A DNA stretch of 5,156 nt from Oscillospiraceae bacterium (GCA_009779455.1 WREG01000156.1:1-5156); one strand, 5' to 3'; positions 1 through 5,065 are shown, counted from the first letter of the stretch. Program-made: numbers and translations. Notes: a model not told the origin generated them from the letters alone.

Positions 1-538
1 AGCTCTCGCCCGGTACCTGCTCGCCCTTGGGCAGTATGGCCTCGGCCTTGCCGATTTCAAGGGTTACATTGCCGCTTTTCGGGTCAACGTCAGTTACTTT
101 AGCGGTAACAATCTCCTGATTGCGCGTCTGCAATTCTTTCAGCACCTGCCCATGCTCCACCTCGCGGATACCCTGGCGAATTATATGCTTGACTTTTTGT
201 GCCGCTATCCTGCCGAATTCTTTCGTTTCAAGCGGTATTTCAATTATATCCCCCGGAACCGCGCCGGGCTTATAGCCTTCCGCTTCTTCGGGCAGGACGT
301 CGGCGACCGGGTCGTCTATTTCAGAAACCACGTTTTTCCTGACAAAAACGCGTATTTCACAATTTTTCTCGTCAACCTCGCAAAAAACCATGTCGCGCCC
401 GCCGTAATCGTGTTTCGCCGCAGTGATTATGGCGTTGCCGATCGTCGCATAAAGGCTTTCCGCCGGTATTCCCCTCTCTTTTTCAAGCAGTTTAACCGCT
501 TCGAAAAATTCCTTGTTTTGTAACGCTTCCTTAACCAT
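1..538 (-). CDS. nusA: Transcription termination/antitermination factor NusA, N-terminal part (cut by window edge)
   Basis: NusA binds RNA polymerase and the nascent RNA, promotes pausing and intrinsic termination, and takes part in antitermination; it acts in the cytoplasm. The reading frame begins at an ATG (complement of 536-538) and is open to the left edge, giving 179 codons of a protein usually about 350-400 residues long in Firmicutes. The N-terminal polymerase-binding domain spans about residues 1-130, with the family signature FGRIAAQKVKHIIRQGIRE near 108-126. An S1 RNA-binding domain starts near 141 and includes GKAEAILPKGEQVPGE at 163-178. The KH domains lie outside the window. A ribosome site AAGGA (551-555) sits 12 bases upstream, a little farther than usual. 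Two ATGs just upstream are out of frame and hit a stop at once. It follows rimP by 46 bases with no promoter seen between, so it is probably cotranscribed. Identity is very secure; only the truncation limits the description. Confidence 0.97.
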   Translation of the reverse strand, partial: MVKEALQNKEFFEAVKLLEKERGIPAESLYATIGNAIITAAKHDYGGRDMVFCEVDEKNCEIRVFVRKNVVSEIDDPVADVLPEEAEGYKPGAVPGDIIEIPLETKEFGRIAAQKVKHIIRQGIREVEHGQVLKELQTRNQEIVTAKVTDVDPKSGNVTLEIGKAEAILPKGEQVPGES

Positions 539-550
539 TTTGGGTCATCA

Positions 551-555
551 TCCTT
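551..555 (-). promoter_or_regulatory. Ribosome binding site of nusA
   Basis: AAGGA read on the minus strand, 12 bases before the nusA ATG. The spacing is slightly long, but no nearer in-frame start exists. Confidence 0.7.
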
Positions 556-568
556 TAATCAATTATTT

Positions 569-594
569 AATTATGAATTATGAATCATGCATTA
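569..594. repeat. AT-rich dispersed repeat, copy 1, covering the 3' end of rimP
   Basis: A 26-bp stretch that recurs at 5119-5144 with a single mismatch (A at 577, C at 5127). Its core TTATGAATCATGCATTA is identical in both places. It is built from ATTCATAA-like octamers when read on the minus strand. The last two codons and the TGA stop of rimP (585-587) lie within it, and the rest fills most of the rimP-nusA gap. It may be a remnant of a small non-autonomous element or a simple dispersed intergenic repeat; no transposase or clear target duplication is visible. Confidence 0.75.
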
Positions 595-1076
595 AAAAAT
601 TTATTTAGGTCATCCAATTTTATAAAAGCACATTCTTTTTTATTTAATGAGATTTCTTCCCCGTTTTCAAACGCCATTATAAAATCCCCGGAATCGTAGG
701 ACTTCAAAACGCCTGAATATTCTTTTCTGTCATTCCGCGCTTTGTGCAGCTTTATTTTTATATCGCTGCCGATAAATGAAATGAAATGCCCGTCCCTTAT
801 CAGTTCCCGCTCCGCGCCGGGCGACGATACCTGGAGGCTGTACCCCTGTTCTATTATGTCAAGCTCGTCAAGGGGGGCGTCTACGGCCCGGCTCATATCG
901 ACGCAGTCGTCAATCCCGACCCCGCCTTCCTTGTCGATAAATATCCTGAGATAATAATTGCCGCCCTCTTTGACGAAGCGGACATCCCAAAGCAAAAGCC
1001 CCAATTTTCCGGCAGCAGGCTCGGCCAGCCCCCAAACCCGCGAGGCAATATTGCCGCCTTTTTTATTGTCCGACAT
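585..1076 (-). CDS. rimP: Ribosome maturation factor RimP
   Basis: RimP assists maturation of the 30S ribosomal subunit in the cytoplasm. The 163-residue product matches the usual family length of about 150-160. The N-terminal alpha/beta domain shows LRIFIDKEGGVGIDDC (43-58) followed by a conserved stretch at 59-71, then the family hallmark YSLQVSSPGAEREL (79-92). A C-terminal SH3-like domain follows at about 95-155 (IKIKLHKARNDRKEYSGVL, then FENGEEISL). The ATG at 1074-1076 is preceded by AGGAG (1087-1091) at 10-base spacing. It is the first gene of the operon with nusA, an order conserved in most bacteria. Its leader carries a terminator-like hairpin, so expression may be attenuated. The final residues and stop fall within an AT-rich repeat also present at the right end of the window, so the C-terminal end may have been reshaped by that repeat. 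Confidence 0.97.
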   Translation of the reverse strand: MSDNKKGGNIASRVWGLAEPAAGKLGLLLWDVRFVKEGGNYYLRIFIDKEGGVGIDDCVDMSRAVDAPLDELDIIEQGYSLQVSSPGAERELIRDGHFISFIGSDIKIKLHKARNDRKEYSGVLKSYDSGDFIMAFENGEEISLNKKECAFIKLDDLNKFFNA

Positions 1077-1086
1077 AATACCCTAA

Positions 1087-1091
1087 CTCCT
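1087..1091 (-). promoter_or_regulatory. Ribosome binding site of rimP
   Basis: AGGAG on the minus strand, 10 bases before the ATG, downstream of the leader hairpin. It selects the ATG at 1074-1076. Confidence 0.85.
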
Positions 1092-1114
1092 AAAAACTTA
1101 TAACTTTTTACTAT

Positions 1115-1147
1115 AAAAACTGACGAGCGGGAACCCCGCTCATCAGT
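1115..1147 (-). terminator. Intrinsic-terminator hairpin in the rimP-nusA leader (candidate attenuator)
   Basis: Read on the minus strand, ACTGATGAGCGGG (1147-1135) and CCCGCTCGTCAGT (1131-1119) form a 13-pair stem closed by a three-base GTT loop. The only non-Watson-Crick pair is one U-G wobble. Five U's follow, then AUAG, so the U-tract is short and interrupted. On the plus strand the same position is a C-A mismatch with no T-tract, so the structure is built for minus-strand RNA. It lies between the rimP promoter and the rimP ribosome site, and no minus-strand gene lies upstream in this window. It therefore looks like a leader attenuator and not the end of another gene. NusA-dependent leader termination of the rimP-nusA operon is known in Bacillus subtilis; applying it here is inference. 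Confidence 0.75.
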
Positions 1148-1168
1148 CAACTAAATCTTACGGATAAT

Positions 1169-1197
1169 ATAATAGCATATAATTTGCAAAAATGCAA
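1169..1197 (-). promoter_or_regulatory. Promoter of the rimP-nusA operon
   Basis: On the minus strand, a -35 box TTGCAT (1197-1192) is followed after exactly 17 bases by a -10 box TATTAT (1174-1169), preceded by TGC, which makes an extended -10. Transcription would start near 1162, giving a leader of about 86 nt. The terminator-like hairpin begins about 15 nt into that leader. Confidence 0.7.
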
Positions 1198-1221
1198 GCA
1201 ATTTTTTGCGATTTATTTATT

Positions 1222-1264
1222 TTGACAATAAAACTATTGTAATATTCTGTTTTTATGGTAATAT
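1222..1264 (+). promoter_or_regulatory. Promoter region of the TSCPD gene (two overlapping candidates)
   Basis: Candidate A has a perfect -35 TTGACA (1222-1227), but its nearest -10 is TATTCT (1243-1248) at a short 15-base spacing. Candidate B has -35 TTGTAA (1237-1242), a 16-base spacer and an extended -10, TGG then TAATAT (1259-1264). Candidate B would start transcription near 1271, leaving a leader of about 38 nt. The sequence alone does not decide between them. The region is divergent from the rimP promoter, with the two -35 boxes about 25 bases apart for candidate A. Confidence 0.6.
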
Positions 1265-1292
1265 ATTAAGTATGAACCTATTGAAATGCAAA

Positions 1293-1297
1293 AAGGA
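1293..1297 (+). promoter_or_regulatory. Ribosome binding site of the TSCPD gene
   Basis: AAGGA 11 bases before the ATG at 1309. It supports this start over the out-of-frame ATG at 1272, which has no such site. Confidence 0.75.
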
Positions 1298-1308
1298 CGG
1301 TTGTTTTT

Positions 1309-1557
1309 ATGAGATATCAATACAGGACAAAAGGCACCTGCGCGCAGGAAATCGCATTCGACCTGGACGGCGGGGTCGTAAAAAATATCGAATTTTCCGG
1401 CGGCTGCGCGGGGAACCTGATAGGGATAAGCACTATGGCGGAAGGGCTGCCCGCCGAAGAGGTAATCGAAAAGCTGAAAGGCATCCGCTGCGGTAAAAAG
1501 CCGACATCCTGCCCTGACCAGCTGGCGAACGCGCTTCAGGAAGTGGTCAGCCCGTAG
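1309..1557 (+). CDS. TSCPD domain protein of the short Firmicutes family (TIGR03905-like)
   Basis: An 82-residue protein that is essentially one TSCPD domain, matching the usual length of about 80 for this stand-alone family. Visible conserved parts are KGTCAQEI (8-15), a glycine/cysteine turn FSGGCAGNLIGIS (29-41), a segment at 45-62 including EEVIEKLKGIRCG, and the name-giving TSCPDQLA (66-73). Cysteines 11, 33, 61 and 68 could bind a metal, an inference from their conservation and spacing. A TSCPD domain also occurs at the C-terminus of some ribonucleotide reductases; the stand-alone protein has no established role known to me. The ATG follows AAGGA (1293-1297) by 11 bases. The last codons (Ser-Pro) and the TAG stop lie inside a GC-rich inverted repeat, so the end may be repeat-derived. 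It is divergent from rimP. Confidence 0.92.
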   Translation: MRYQYRTKGTCAQEIAFDLDGGVVKNIEFSGGCAGNLIGISTMAEGLPAEEVIEKLKGIRCGKKPTSCPDQLANALQEVVSP

Positions 1558-1635
1558 TGGACGCCGACACGGCGTCCCGAAATCAGATAAAACCTTGTTG
1601 TAAACGGGAGGCCGTGTCGGCGTCCACTACGGGCT
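1549..1635. repeat. Composite GC-rich inverted repeat: two opposed 31-bp palindromic units
   Basis: Unit A (1549-1579, plus) and unit B (1605-1635, minus) match at 30 of 31 positions and are separated by a 25-bp AT-rich spacer. The outer 25 bp of each arm are perfectly complementary (1549-1573 with 1611-1635). Each unit is also a hairpin by itself: in unit A, GGACGCCG (1559-1566), loop ACA, CGGCGTCC (1570-1577); unit B has one mismatch in that stem. The left arm carries the TAG stop of the TSCPD gene. A transcript could fold into one long hairpin or two small ones, and only CTTTATA follows, so terminator activity is possible but the U-tract is poor. No target duplication is visible. It resembles mobile palindromic intergenic elements (REP/MITE-like). 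Confidence 0.9.
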
Positions 1636-1674
1636 TTATATGAATTGTCCATACTCTTCTAATTTATCCGGAGC

Positions 1675-1680
1675 AGGTGA
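1675..1680 (+). promoter_or_regulatory. Ribosome binding site selecting a GTG start
   Basis: AGGTGA, complementary to the 3' end of 16S rRNA, six bases before the GTG at 1687. The GTG within this site itself (1677) is out of frame, so translation should begin at 1687. Confidence 0.7.
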
Positions 1681-1686
1681 AGCAAC

Positions 1687-2361
1687 GTGAGAAATATTGT
1701 TATTATTATTGCCGACGAGGGGGAATACCGCCCTTTTATTGAATTCGCGGGAGAATATGGCGCAAAAGAGACGGGAACGCCGCTTTTCAGGCGGGCGGAT
1801 TTCGACTGCGCGGGCAATCATATAATTATCGCCCTTTCGGGCGTGGGAAAGGTCAACGCGGCGGCGGCGGCGGCTTATCTTATTGCGTCCGAGAGCGTTG
1901 ACGCAATGCTGAACGCCGGCTATTCGGGCGGCATACGGGGCGTTTCGCGGGGGGATATTATCGCGGGGGCTTCTTACGCGGAATGCGACTTCGACATAAC
2001 CGCAACGGGCAGGCGGCCCGGCGAAAAGCCCGGCGAACCGTTATACGCTGCAGATGCAGGGCTTTTAAAAAAAGCGCTGAAAATGGGCATAAAAAGCGGG
2101 GATTTTGGGACCGGGGATATATTCCTGACTGACAGCGCAAAAAAAAGGCATTTCGCGGACACGTTCGGCATTTGCGCCTTTGACATGGAAAGCGCCGCGA
2201 TAGCCAGCGTCTGCGCCCGCTCCGGGGCGCCGTTTTTGAGTGTCAGAAAAATATCCGACAGCGCCGATGGCGCGGCCTTGTCGGATTACAGGGAGATGAA
2301 TGCTGATTCAAATGAGAAACAGCTTGCCGATGTAGTCATGGGCTTTATAAAACAGCCATAA
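1687..2361 (+). CDS. mtnN: MTA/SAH nucleosidase family protein (phosphorylase superfamily)
   Basis: Family members hydrolyse 5'-methylthioadenosine and S-adenosylhomocysteine to adenine and a thioribosyl sugar in the cytoplasm, clearing by-products of SAM use. The 224 residues fit the usual length of about 230. Motifs in order: Glu13 in IADEGEY, aligned with the catalytic-site Glu12 of E. coli; SGVGKVNAA (51-59); NAGYSGG (76-82), the glycine-rich turn; RGDI (88-91); DFDITATGRRPGE (101-113); TGDIFLTD (142-149); FDMESAAIA (165-173) with ribose-binding Glu168; and RKISDSAD (187-194) with the catalytic Asp191. All expected active-site acids are present. The start is GTG, set by AGGTGA. Six alanines (58-63) are encoded by a GCG run just after the SGVGKVN motif. 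The nearest promoter seen is that of the TSCPD gene, so it may be read through the inverted repeat. Related nucleosidases such as futalosine hydrolase are the main alternative; substrate is not proven. Confidence 0.82.
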   Translation: MRNIVIIIADEGEYRPFIEFAGEYGAKETGTPLFRRADFDCAGNHIIIALSGVGKVNAAAAAAYLIASESVDAMLNAGYSGGIRGVSRGDIIAGASYAECDFDITATGRRPGEKPGEPLYAADAGLLKKALKMGIKSGDFGTGDIFLTDSAKKRHFADTFGICAFDMESAAIASVCARSGAPFLSVRKISDSADGAALSDYREMNADSNEKQLADVVMGFIKQP

Positions 2362-2387
2362 AATATGGAATATTTTTCAATATTCTA

Positions 2388-2416
2388 TTGACAGCCTCAT
2401 AAATTTCTGATAATAT
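2388..2416 (+). promoter_or_regulatory. Near-consensus promoter of the secreted protein gene
   Basis: Perfect -35 TTGACA (2388-2393), exactly 17 bases, then -10 TAATAT (2411-2416) with a TGA extension directly before it. This is the strongest promoter in the window and suggests high expression. The start point would be near 2423, giving a leader of about 43 nt. Confidence 0.8.
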
Positions 2417-2450
2417 TTAATTGTTAAAATTTATGCATATAATATTATTG

Positions 2451-2456
2451 AAAGGA
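2451..2456 (+). promoter_or_regulatory. Ribosome binding site fixing the start of the secreted protein
   Basis: AAAGGA nine bases before the ATG at 2466. It rules out the in-frame TTG at 2421, which has no such site and would lie at the predicted transcription start. Confidence 0.85.
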
Positions 2457-2465
2457 ATTTTAATT

Positions 2466-3617
2466 ATGAAAAAAGTTTTAAGTTTGATTTTATCCCTCAC
2501 CATGCTCTTCGGACTTCTCGCGGCGGCGGGAATCAATGCGTCCGCAGCGGATGCCATTATCGTTTACGCTTGGAATGAAGCCGGCGGCGGGCCGGTCATA
2601 CTCCCTGATGTAGACCCTGCAGCCACTTCCCTTGCCGATATTTTGGACTATCTCGGCACAATATATCCGGGCGTTGTTGCGGAATGCACCGGAATGCAAG
2701 TCATCGACTATCCAACTATCGGCAGCACGGTTAACGAATTCTACACCGTCGGCGACTTGGATACCTTTGCCACGCTGGAAGATATCGGGATAACTTTTGA
2801 CATTTGCGTATTCTTTAAAGGCTTCTCCCGTTCGAATTTTACACTTGTTTCCGTAGATAACGGGTATTCTCGGTATCTTTGGGATATTATGTGGGTAGAC
2901 ACTTCCGTATCGTCGCTGGGCGACATTTTGGCGCTTCTCGCGGGGGAAATCGGAAAATTCACCGCTGAAAATGTCTTAATTGATGATAATAGTACTATAC
3001 ATATAAGCGCCGACGAAGCGGATTATGATGAAACGCTTAATAATCTTCTTCCCTTTGATGGGCATTGGTATATAAGGCTCGACGGTTTCGAGCGTTCAAT
3101 CACGGTTGCCTTTGTGGATGACAGCGAAGACGTGATTTTCGCTTTCGACGGCATTTTCCCTATCGATGTTTCATTGAACGACCTGCTGGCGCTCCTTGAG
3201 GATGAAATCGGCGATTTTGATTACGACAATATTTTTATTATGTTAAAAAACGGCGCTATTTTCGATATTGCTGATTATGGAAGCGCTGATTTTGACATGA
3301 ATATTAAATTTAGATTTGATGTTGATGACGATGTGGAAATAAAGCTTGTCGGCTTTGTGGCTGATGACGGCGACGACGGTGATGACGGCGACGCGGTTGA
3401 TGTGAACGGCATAGTCGCCTGCTTCAAAAAGTTCCTCTCTTTCTTCACCGGTTTGTTCAATTTTATTAAGGAAATCCTGCTGGGCGCTTTCAGCCTGCAG
3501 ACGGTTCAGGGCGGTTTCCCGAGCTTGGGGGATCTGCTCGGCATAAAAATCGACGTGGGCGACCTTATTAATGGCGGAAACGGCGGCTTAGGGGACTTAG
3601 GGGATTTATTCGGTTAA
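2466..3617 (+). CDS. Secreted acidic protein with three tandem repeat domains, unknown function
   Basis: I do not recognise a named family. The 383-residue product begins with a clear signal peptide (MKK, hydrophobic core to about 23, cleavage after A25-S26-A27), so it is exported. Three repeats of about 85-95 residues follow: about 30-121, 124-210 and 211-298. Each has a helix anchor (SLADILDYLG at 55, SLGDILALLAGEIG at 150, SLNDLLALLEDEIG at 236) and ends in a strand closing with a Gly-Phe turn (VFFKGF 115-120, IRLDGF 203-208, IKLVGF 292-297). The beta-beta-alpha-beta pattern hints at a ubiquitin-like (beta-grasp) fold, which is inference. Next come an Asp/Gly linker (about 299-312), a strongly amphipathic Phe/Leu-rich helix (about 315-343) that could bind membrane or partners, and a Gly/Leu/Asp tail. 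No sorting motif, dockerin or enzyme motif is seen. It has its own strong promoter. Aspartates suggest possible calcium binding, unproven. Confidence 0.88.
   Translation: MKKVLSLILSLTMLFGLLAAAGINASAADAIIVYAWNEAGGGPVILPDVDPAATSLADILDYLGTIYPGVVAECTGMQVIDYPTIGSTVNEFYTVGDLDTFATLEDIGITFDICVFFKGFSRSNFTLVSVDNGYSRYLWDIMWVDTSVSSLGDILALLAGEIGKFTAENVLIDDNSTIHISADEADYDETLNNLLPFDGHWYIRLDGFERSITVAFVDDSEDVIFAFDGIFPIDVSLNDLLALLEDEIGDFDYDNIFIMLKNGAIFDIADYGSADFDMNIKFRFDVDDDVEIKLVGFVADDGDDGDDGDAVDVNGIVACFKKFLSFFTGLFNFIKEILLGAFSLQTVQGGFPSLGDLLGIKIDVGDLINGGNGGLGDLGDLFG
3363..3392 (+). repeat. Short tandem coding repeat encoding the Asp/Gly linker
   Basis: GATGACGGCGAC occurs at 3363-3374 and again at 3381-3392, with a related GACGGT between. 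It encodes the DDGDDGDDGD linker between the third repeat domain and the amphipathic helix. Such a tract can change length by slippage in units of three bases without breaking the frame. Confidence 0.7.
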
Positions 3618-3636
3618 AAAATCAATTCAGCATTTT

Positions 3637-3661
3637 GTAGGGGCGGGCACAATGCCCGCCC
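3637..3661. repeat. GC-rich palindromic intergenic repeat
   Basis: GTAG (3637-3640) precedes a perfect nine-pair stem, GGGCGGGCA (3641-3649) with TGCCCGCCC (3653-3661), around a CAA loop. It lies 20 bp after the stop of the secreted gene. Only TT follows on the plus strand, so it is a poor intrinsic terminator in that direction. On the minus strand CTACAAAATG follows, also poor. The GTAGnGG lead plus a compact palindrome parallels the unit at 1549-1579, so both may belong to one class of mobile palindromes; the stem sequences differ. Confidence 0.75.
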
Positions 3662-3690
3662 TTGAACTGCATTTATAAATTATTATTAAG

Positions 3691-3695
3691 AAGGA
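3691..3695 (+). promoter_or_regulatory. Ribosome binding site deciding the phosphoesterase start
   Basis: AAGGA 11 bases before the ATG at 3707. It overlaps the in-frame ATG at 3695 and so cannot serve it, and the in-frame TTG at 3662 lies in the palindromic repeat's edge with no site of its own. Confidence 0.75.
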
Positions 3696-3706
3696 TGTTC
3701 ATAACA

Positions 3707-5065
3707 ATGGGCAATACGTTAAAATTTTACCTTGTAACCGACACGCACCATTACGCGGGCTGTTTTGAAACCGACAGCGAGGAAGCGCGTTCGGGGCAGA
3801 AGTGCCTCGCCGAAACCGGGGCCATAATTGACGCCGCTTTTGACCTTGTCGCCGCGGATAAAGATATAAACATCCTGCTTGTGGGGGGCGACATCATCAA
3901 CAACGGCGAAATGGAAGGCCATATTGAGATGATTGAGAAGCTGCGGAAGCTTAAGGCCTCCGGCGTGAAAATATACCTTATAACCTCCACCCATGACTAC
4001 GACAGGGTCAAAACGAAATATAAAAACAGCGATAAAACAGCGGCGCAGACGGAGCGGGACGACCTTTTCCGTTTATATTATGAGTTCGGACCCGACGAGG
4101 CCATATCGGAGGAAAAAATAAGCGGGAGCTATGCCGTGCGGCCGCAGGAGGGCTTCCGCCTGCTCTGTTTGAACGACGACGGCAACGGCAGGGCTTTTTG
4201 CGGGTATTATGAAGAGACGATGGAGTGGATTTTAGGCCACATCGCCGAAGCGAAGGCAGCAGGGGAGCGGATTTTCGCCATGACCCACCATCCCGTCCTG
4301 CCGACCTCACCTATTTACCCTGTGATAAGCAGGCGCGATATGCTCGGCGACTGGGAGAAAGTAAGCGAAATCTTAGCTGACGCGGGGCTGCGGTACATTT
4401 TCACGGGGCATACCCATATGCACAACATAGCCGTAAAAGAGACGGCAAAAGGCAACAAAATATACGACATAAACACCGCTTCGCTCGTCGGCTACCCTTC
4501 CGCTATACGAAAGGTGGAGCTTGACAGCGAAAAAATGACCGTGAACACCGTGCAGATCGCCGATTTCGACTGGGACAGGCAGGGCAAAACCGTCGAGGAA
4601 TACCTCAAAGAGCGGTTCGACCGCCTTTTAAACGACATTTTCGACTCGGCTGCGGACGATATCGACCGCCTTGCGGTACTGGCAAACGGTTTCAGCGTCT
4701 CAAAAGAGACCGTCCTCAAATTAAAGACCCCGATAAAAATCGGGGGCAAGGTTTTAAGGCATCTGACAGTCGGCGGGCTGGGCAGGCTCATTTTCGCCCA
4801 CCGCAAAATCGACAGATCCATACGGAAAATCAAATTAAAGGATATATTTATCGAAATTGTAAGAAATATCTACGAAGGCGACGAACCACACCGCCCCGGC
4901 ACGCCCGTTTACGAGGCGTTCGCCGTCCTTGTCAGGCGCATCACCCCCCTGCTGCGGCTGGCGAAGGTTCCCGACAGCATATTCGATATGCTGAACCTTG
5001 TCAGGGACGGGGTGCTGTACGACGCGCCGCCGTCCGACTGGTCAGCGGAGCTGACAAACTCATAA
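3707..5065 (+). CDS. Calcineurin-like metallophosphoesterase with an extra helical C-terminal domain
   Basis: A probable two-metal phosphoesterase; the substrate is unknown. The 452-residue protein has no signal peptide, so it should be cytoplasmic. The catalytic domain covers about residues 5-285 with the family motifs in order: DTH (12-14), GDIINNG (61-67), STHDYD (94-99) where most members have GNHD/GNHE, MTHHPVL (192-198) and GHTHMH (234-239). Thus the Asn that normally ligands and bridges the metals appears as Thr95, while the other ligands look intact. About residues 290-452 form a largely helical, Lys/Arg-rich extension (for example 340-386) that I do not recognise. Start set by AAGGA. 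The gene lies 89 bp after the secreted protein gene with only a palindromic repeat between and no convincing promoter, so readthrough is plausible. Its TAA stop sits in an AT-rich repeat. The family call is secure, the function is not. Confidence 0.9.
   Translation: MGNTLKFYLVTDTHHYAGCFETDSEEARSGQKCLAETGAIIDAAFDLVAADKDINILLVGGDIINNGEMEGHIEMIEKLRKLKASGVKIYLITSTHDYDRVKTKYKNSDKTAAQTERDDLFRLYYEFGPDEAISEEKISGSYAVRPQEGFRLLCLNDDGNGRAFCGYYEETMEWILGHIAEAKAAGERIFAMTHHPVLPTSPIYPVISRRDMLGDWEKVSEILADAGLRYIFTGHTHMHNIAVKETAKGNKIYDINTASLVGYPSAIRKVELDSEKMTVNTVQIADFDWDRQGKTVEEYLKERFDRLLNDIFDSAADDIDRLAVLANGFSVSKETVLKLKTPIKIGGKVLRHLTVGGLGRLIFAHRKIDRSIRKIKLKDIFIEIVRNIYEGDEPHRPGTPVYEAFAVLVRRITPLLRLAKVPDSIFDMLNLVRDGVLYDAPPSDWSAELTNS

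Noticed and set aside
152..523. Plus-strand open frame of 123 codons opposite nusA
   Set aside because: It is the antisense shadow of a highly conserved nusA reading frame, with no ribosome site and no recognisable product.
742..1150. Open frames on both strands overlapping rimP
   Set aside because: They overlap rimP, which has conserved motifs along its whole length, and lack start signals of their own.
1206..1496. Plus-strand frame overlapping the TSCPD gene, including an ATG at 1272
   Set aside because: The TSCPD frame has the ribosome site and full family motifs; this frame has neither, and its translation is arginine-rich noise after about residue 40.
2368..2385. Hairpin GAATATT, loop TTTC, AATATTC after the nucleosidase gene as a terminator
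   Set aside because: The stem is seven mostly A-T pairs with no U-tract after it, too weak to call an intrinsic terminator.
2421..2465. 15-residue upstream extension of the secreted protein from a TTG
   Set aside because: It would start at or before the predicted transcription start, has no ribosome site, and would displace the signal peptide from the N-terminus.
3363..3392. Repeated units as a CRISPR-like or regulatory array
   Set aside because: They are in frame and encode an Asp/Gly linker within a continuous gene; there are no spacers.
3662..3706. 15-residue upstream extension of the phosphoesterase from a TTG, or from the ATG at 3695
   Set aside because: The TTG has no ribosome site and abuts the palindromic repeat, and AAGGA overlaps the ATG at 3695, leaving the ATG at 3707 as the served start.
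3618..3706. A promoter for the phosphoesterase such as TTGAAC at 3662 with TATTAT at 3681
   Set aside because: The spacing would be 13 bases, too short for a normal sigma-A promoter, and no better pair is present.
4008..4833. Minus-strand open frames inside the phosphoesterase gene
   Set aside because: They are shadows of the conserved plus-strand coding sequence, with Arg/Ser-rich, low-complexity translations and no start signals.
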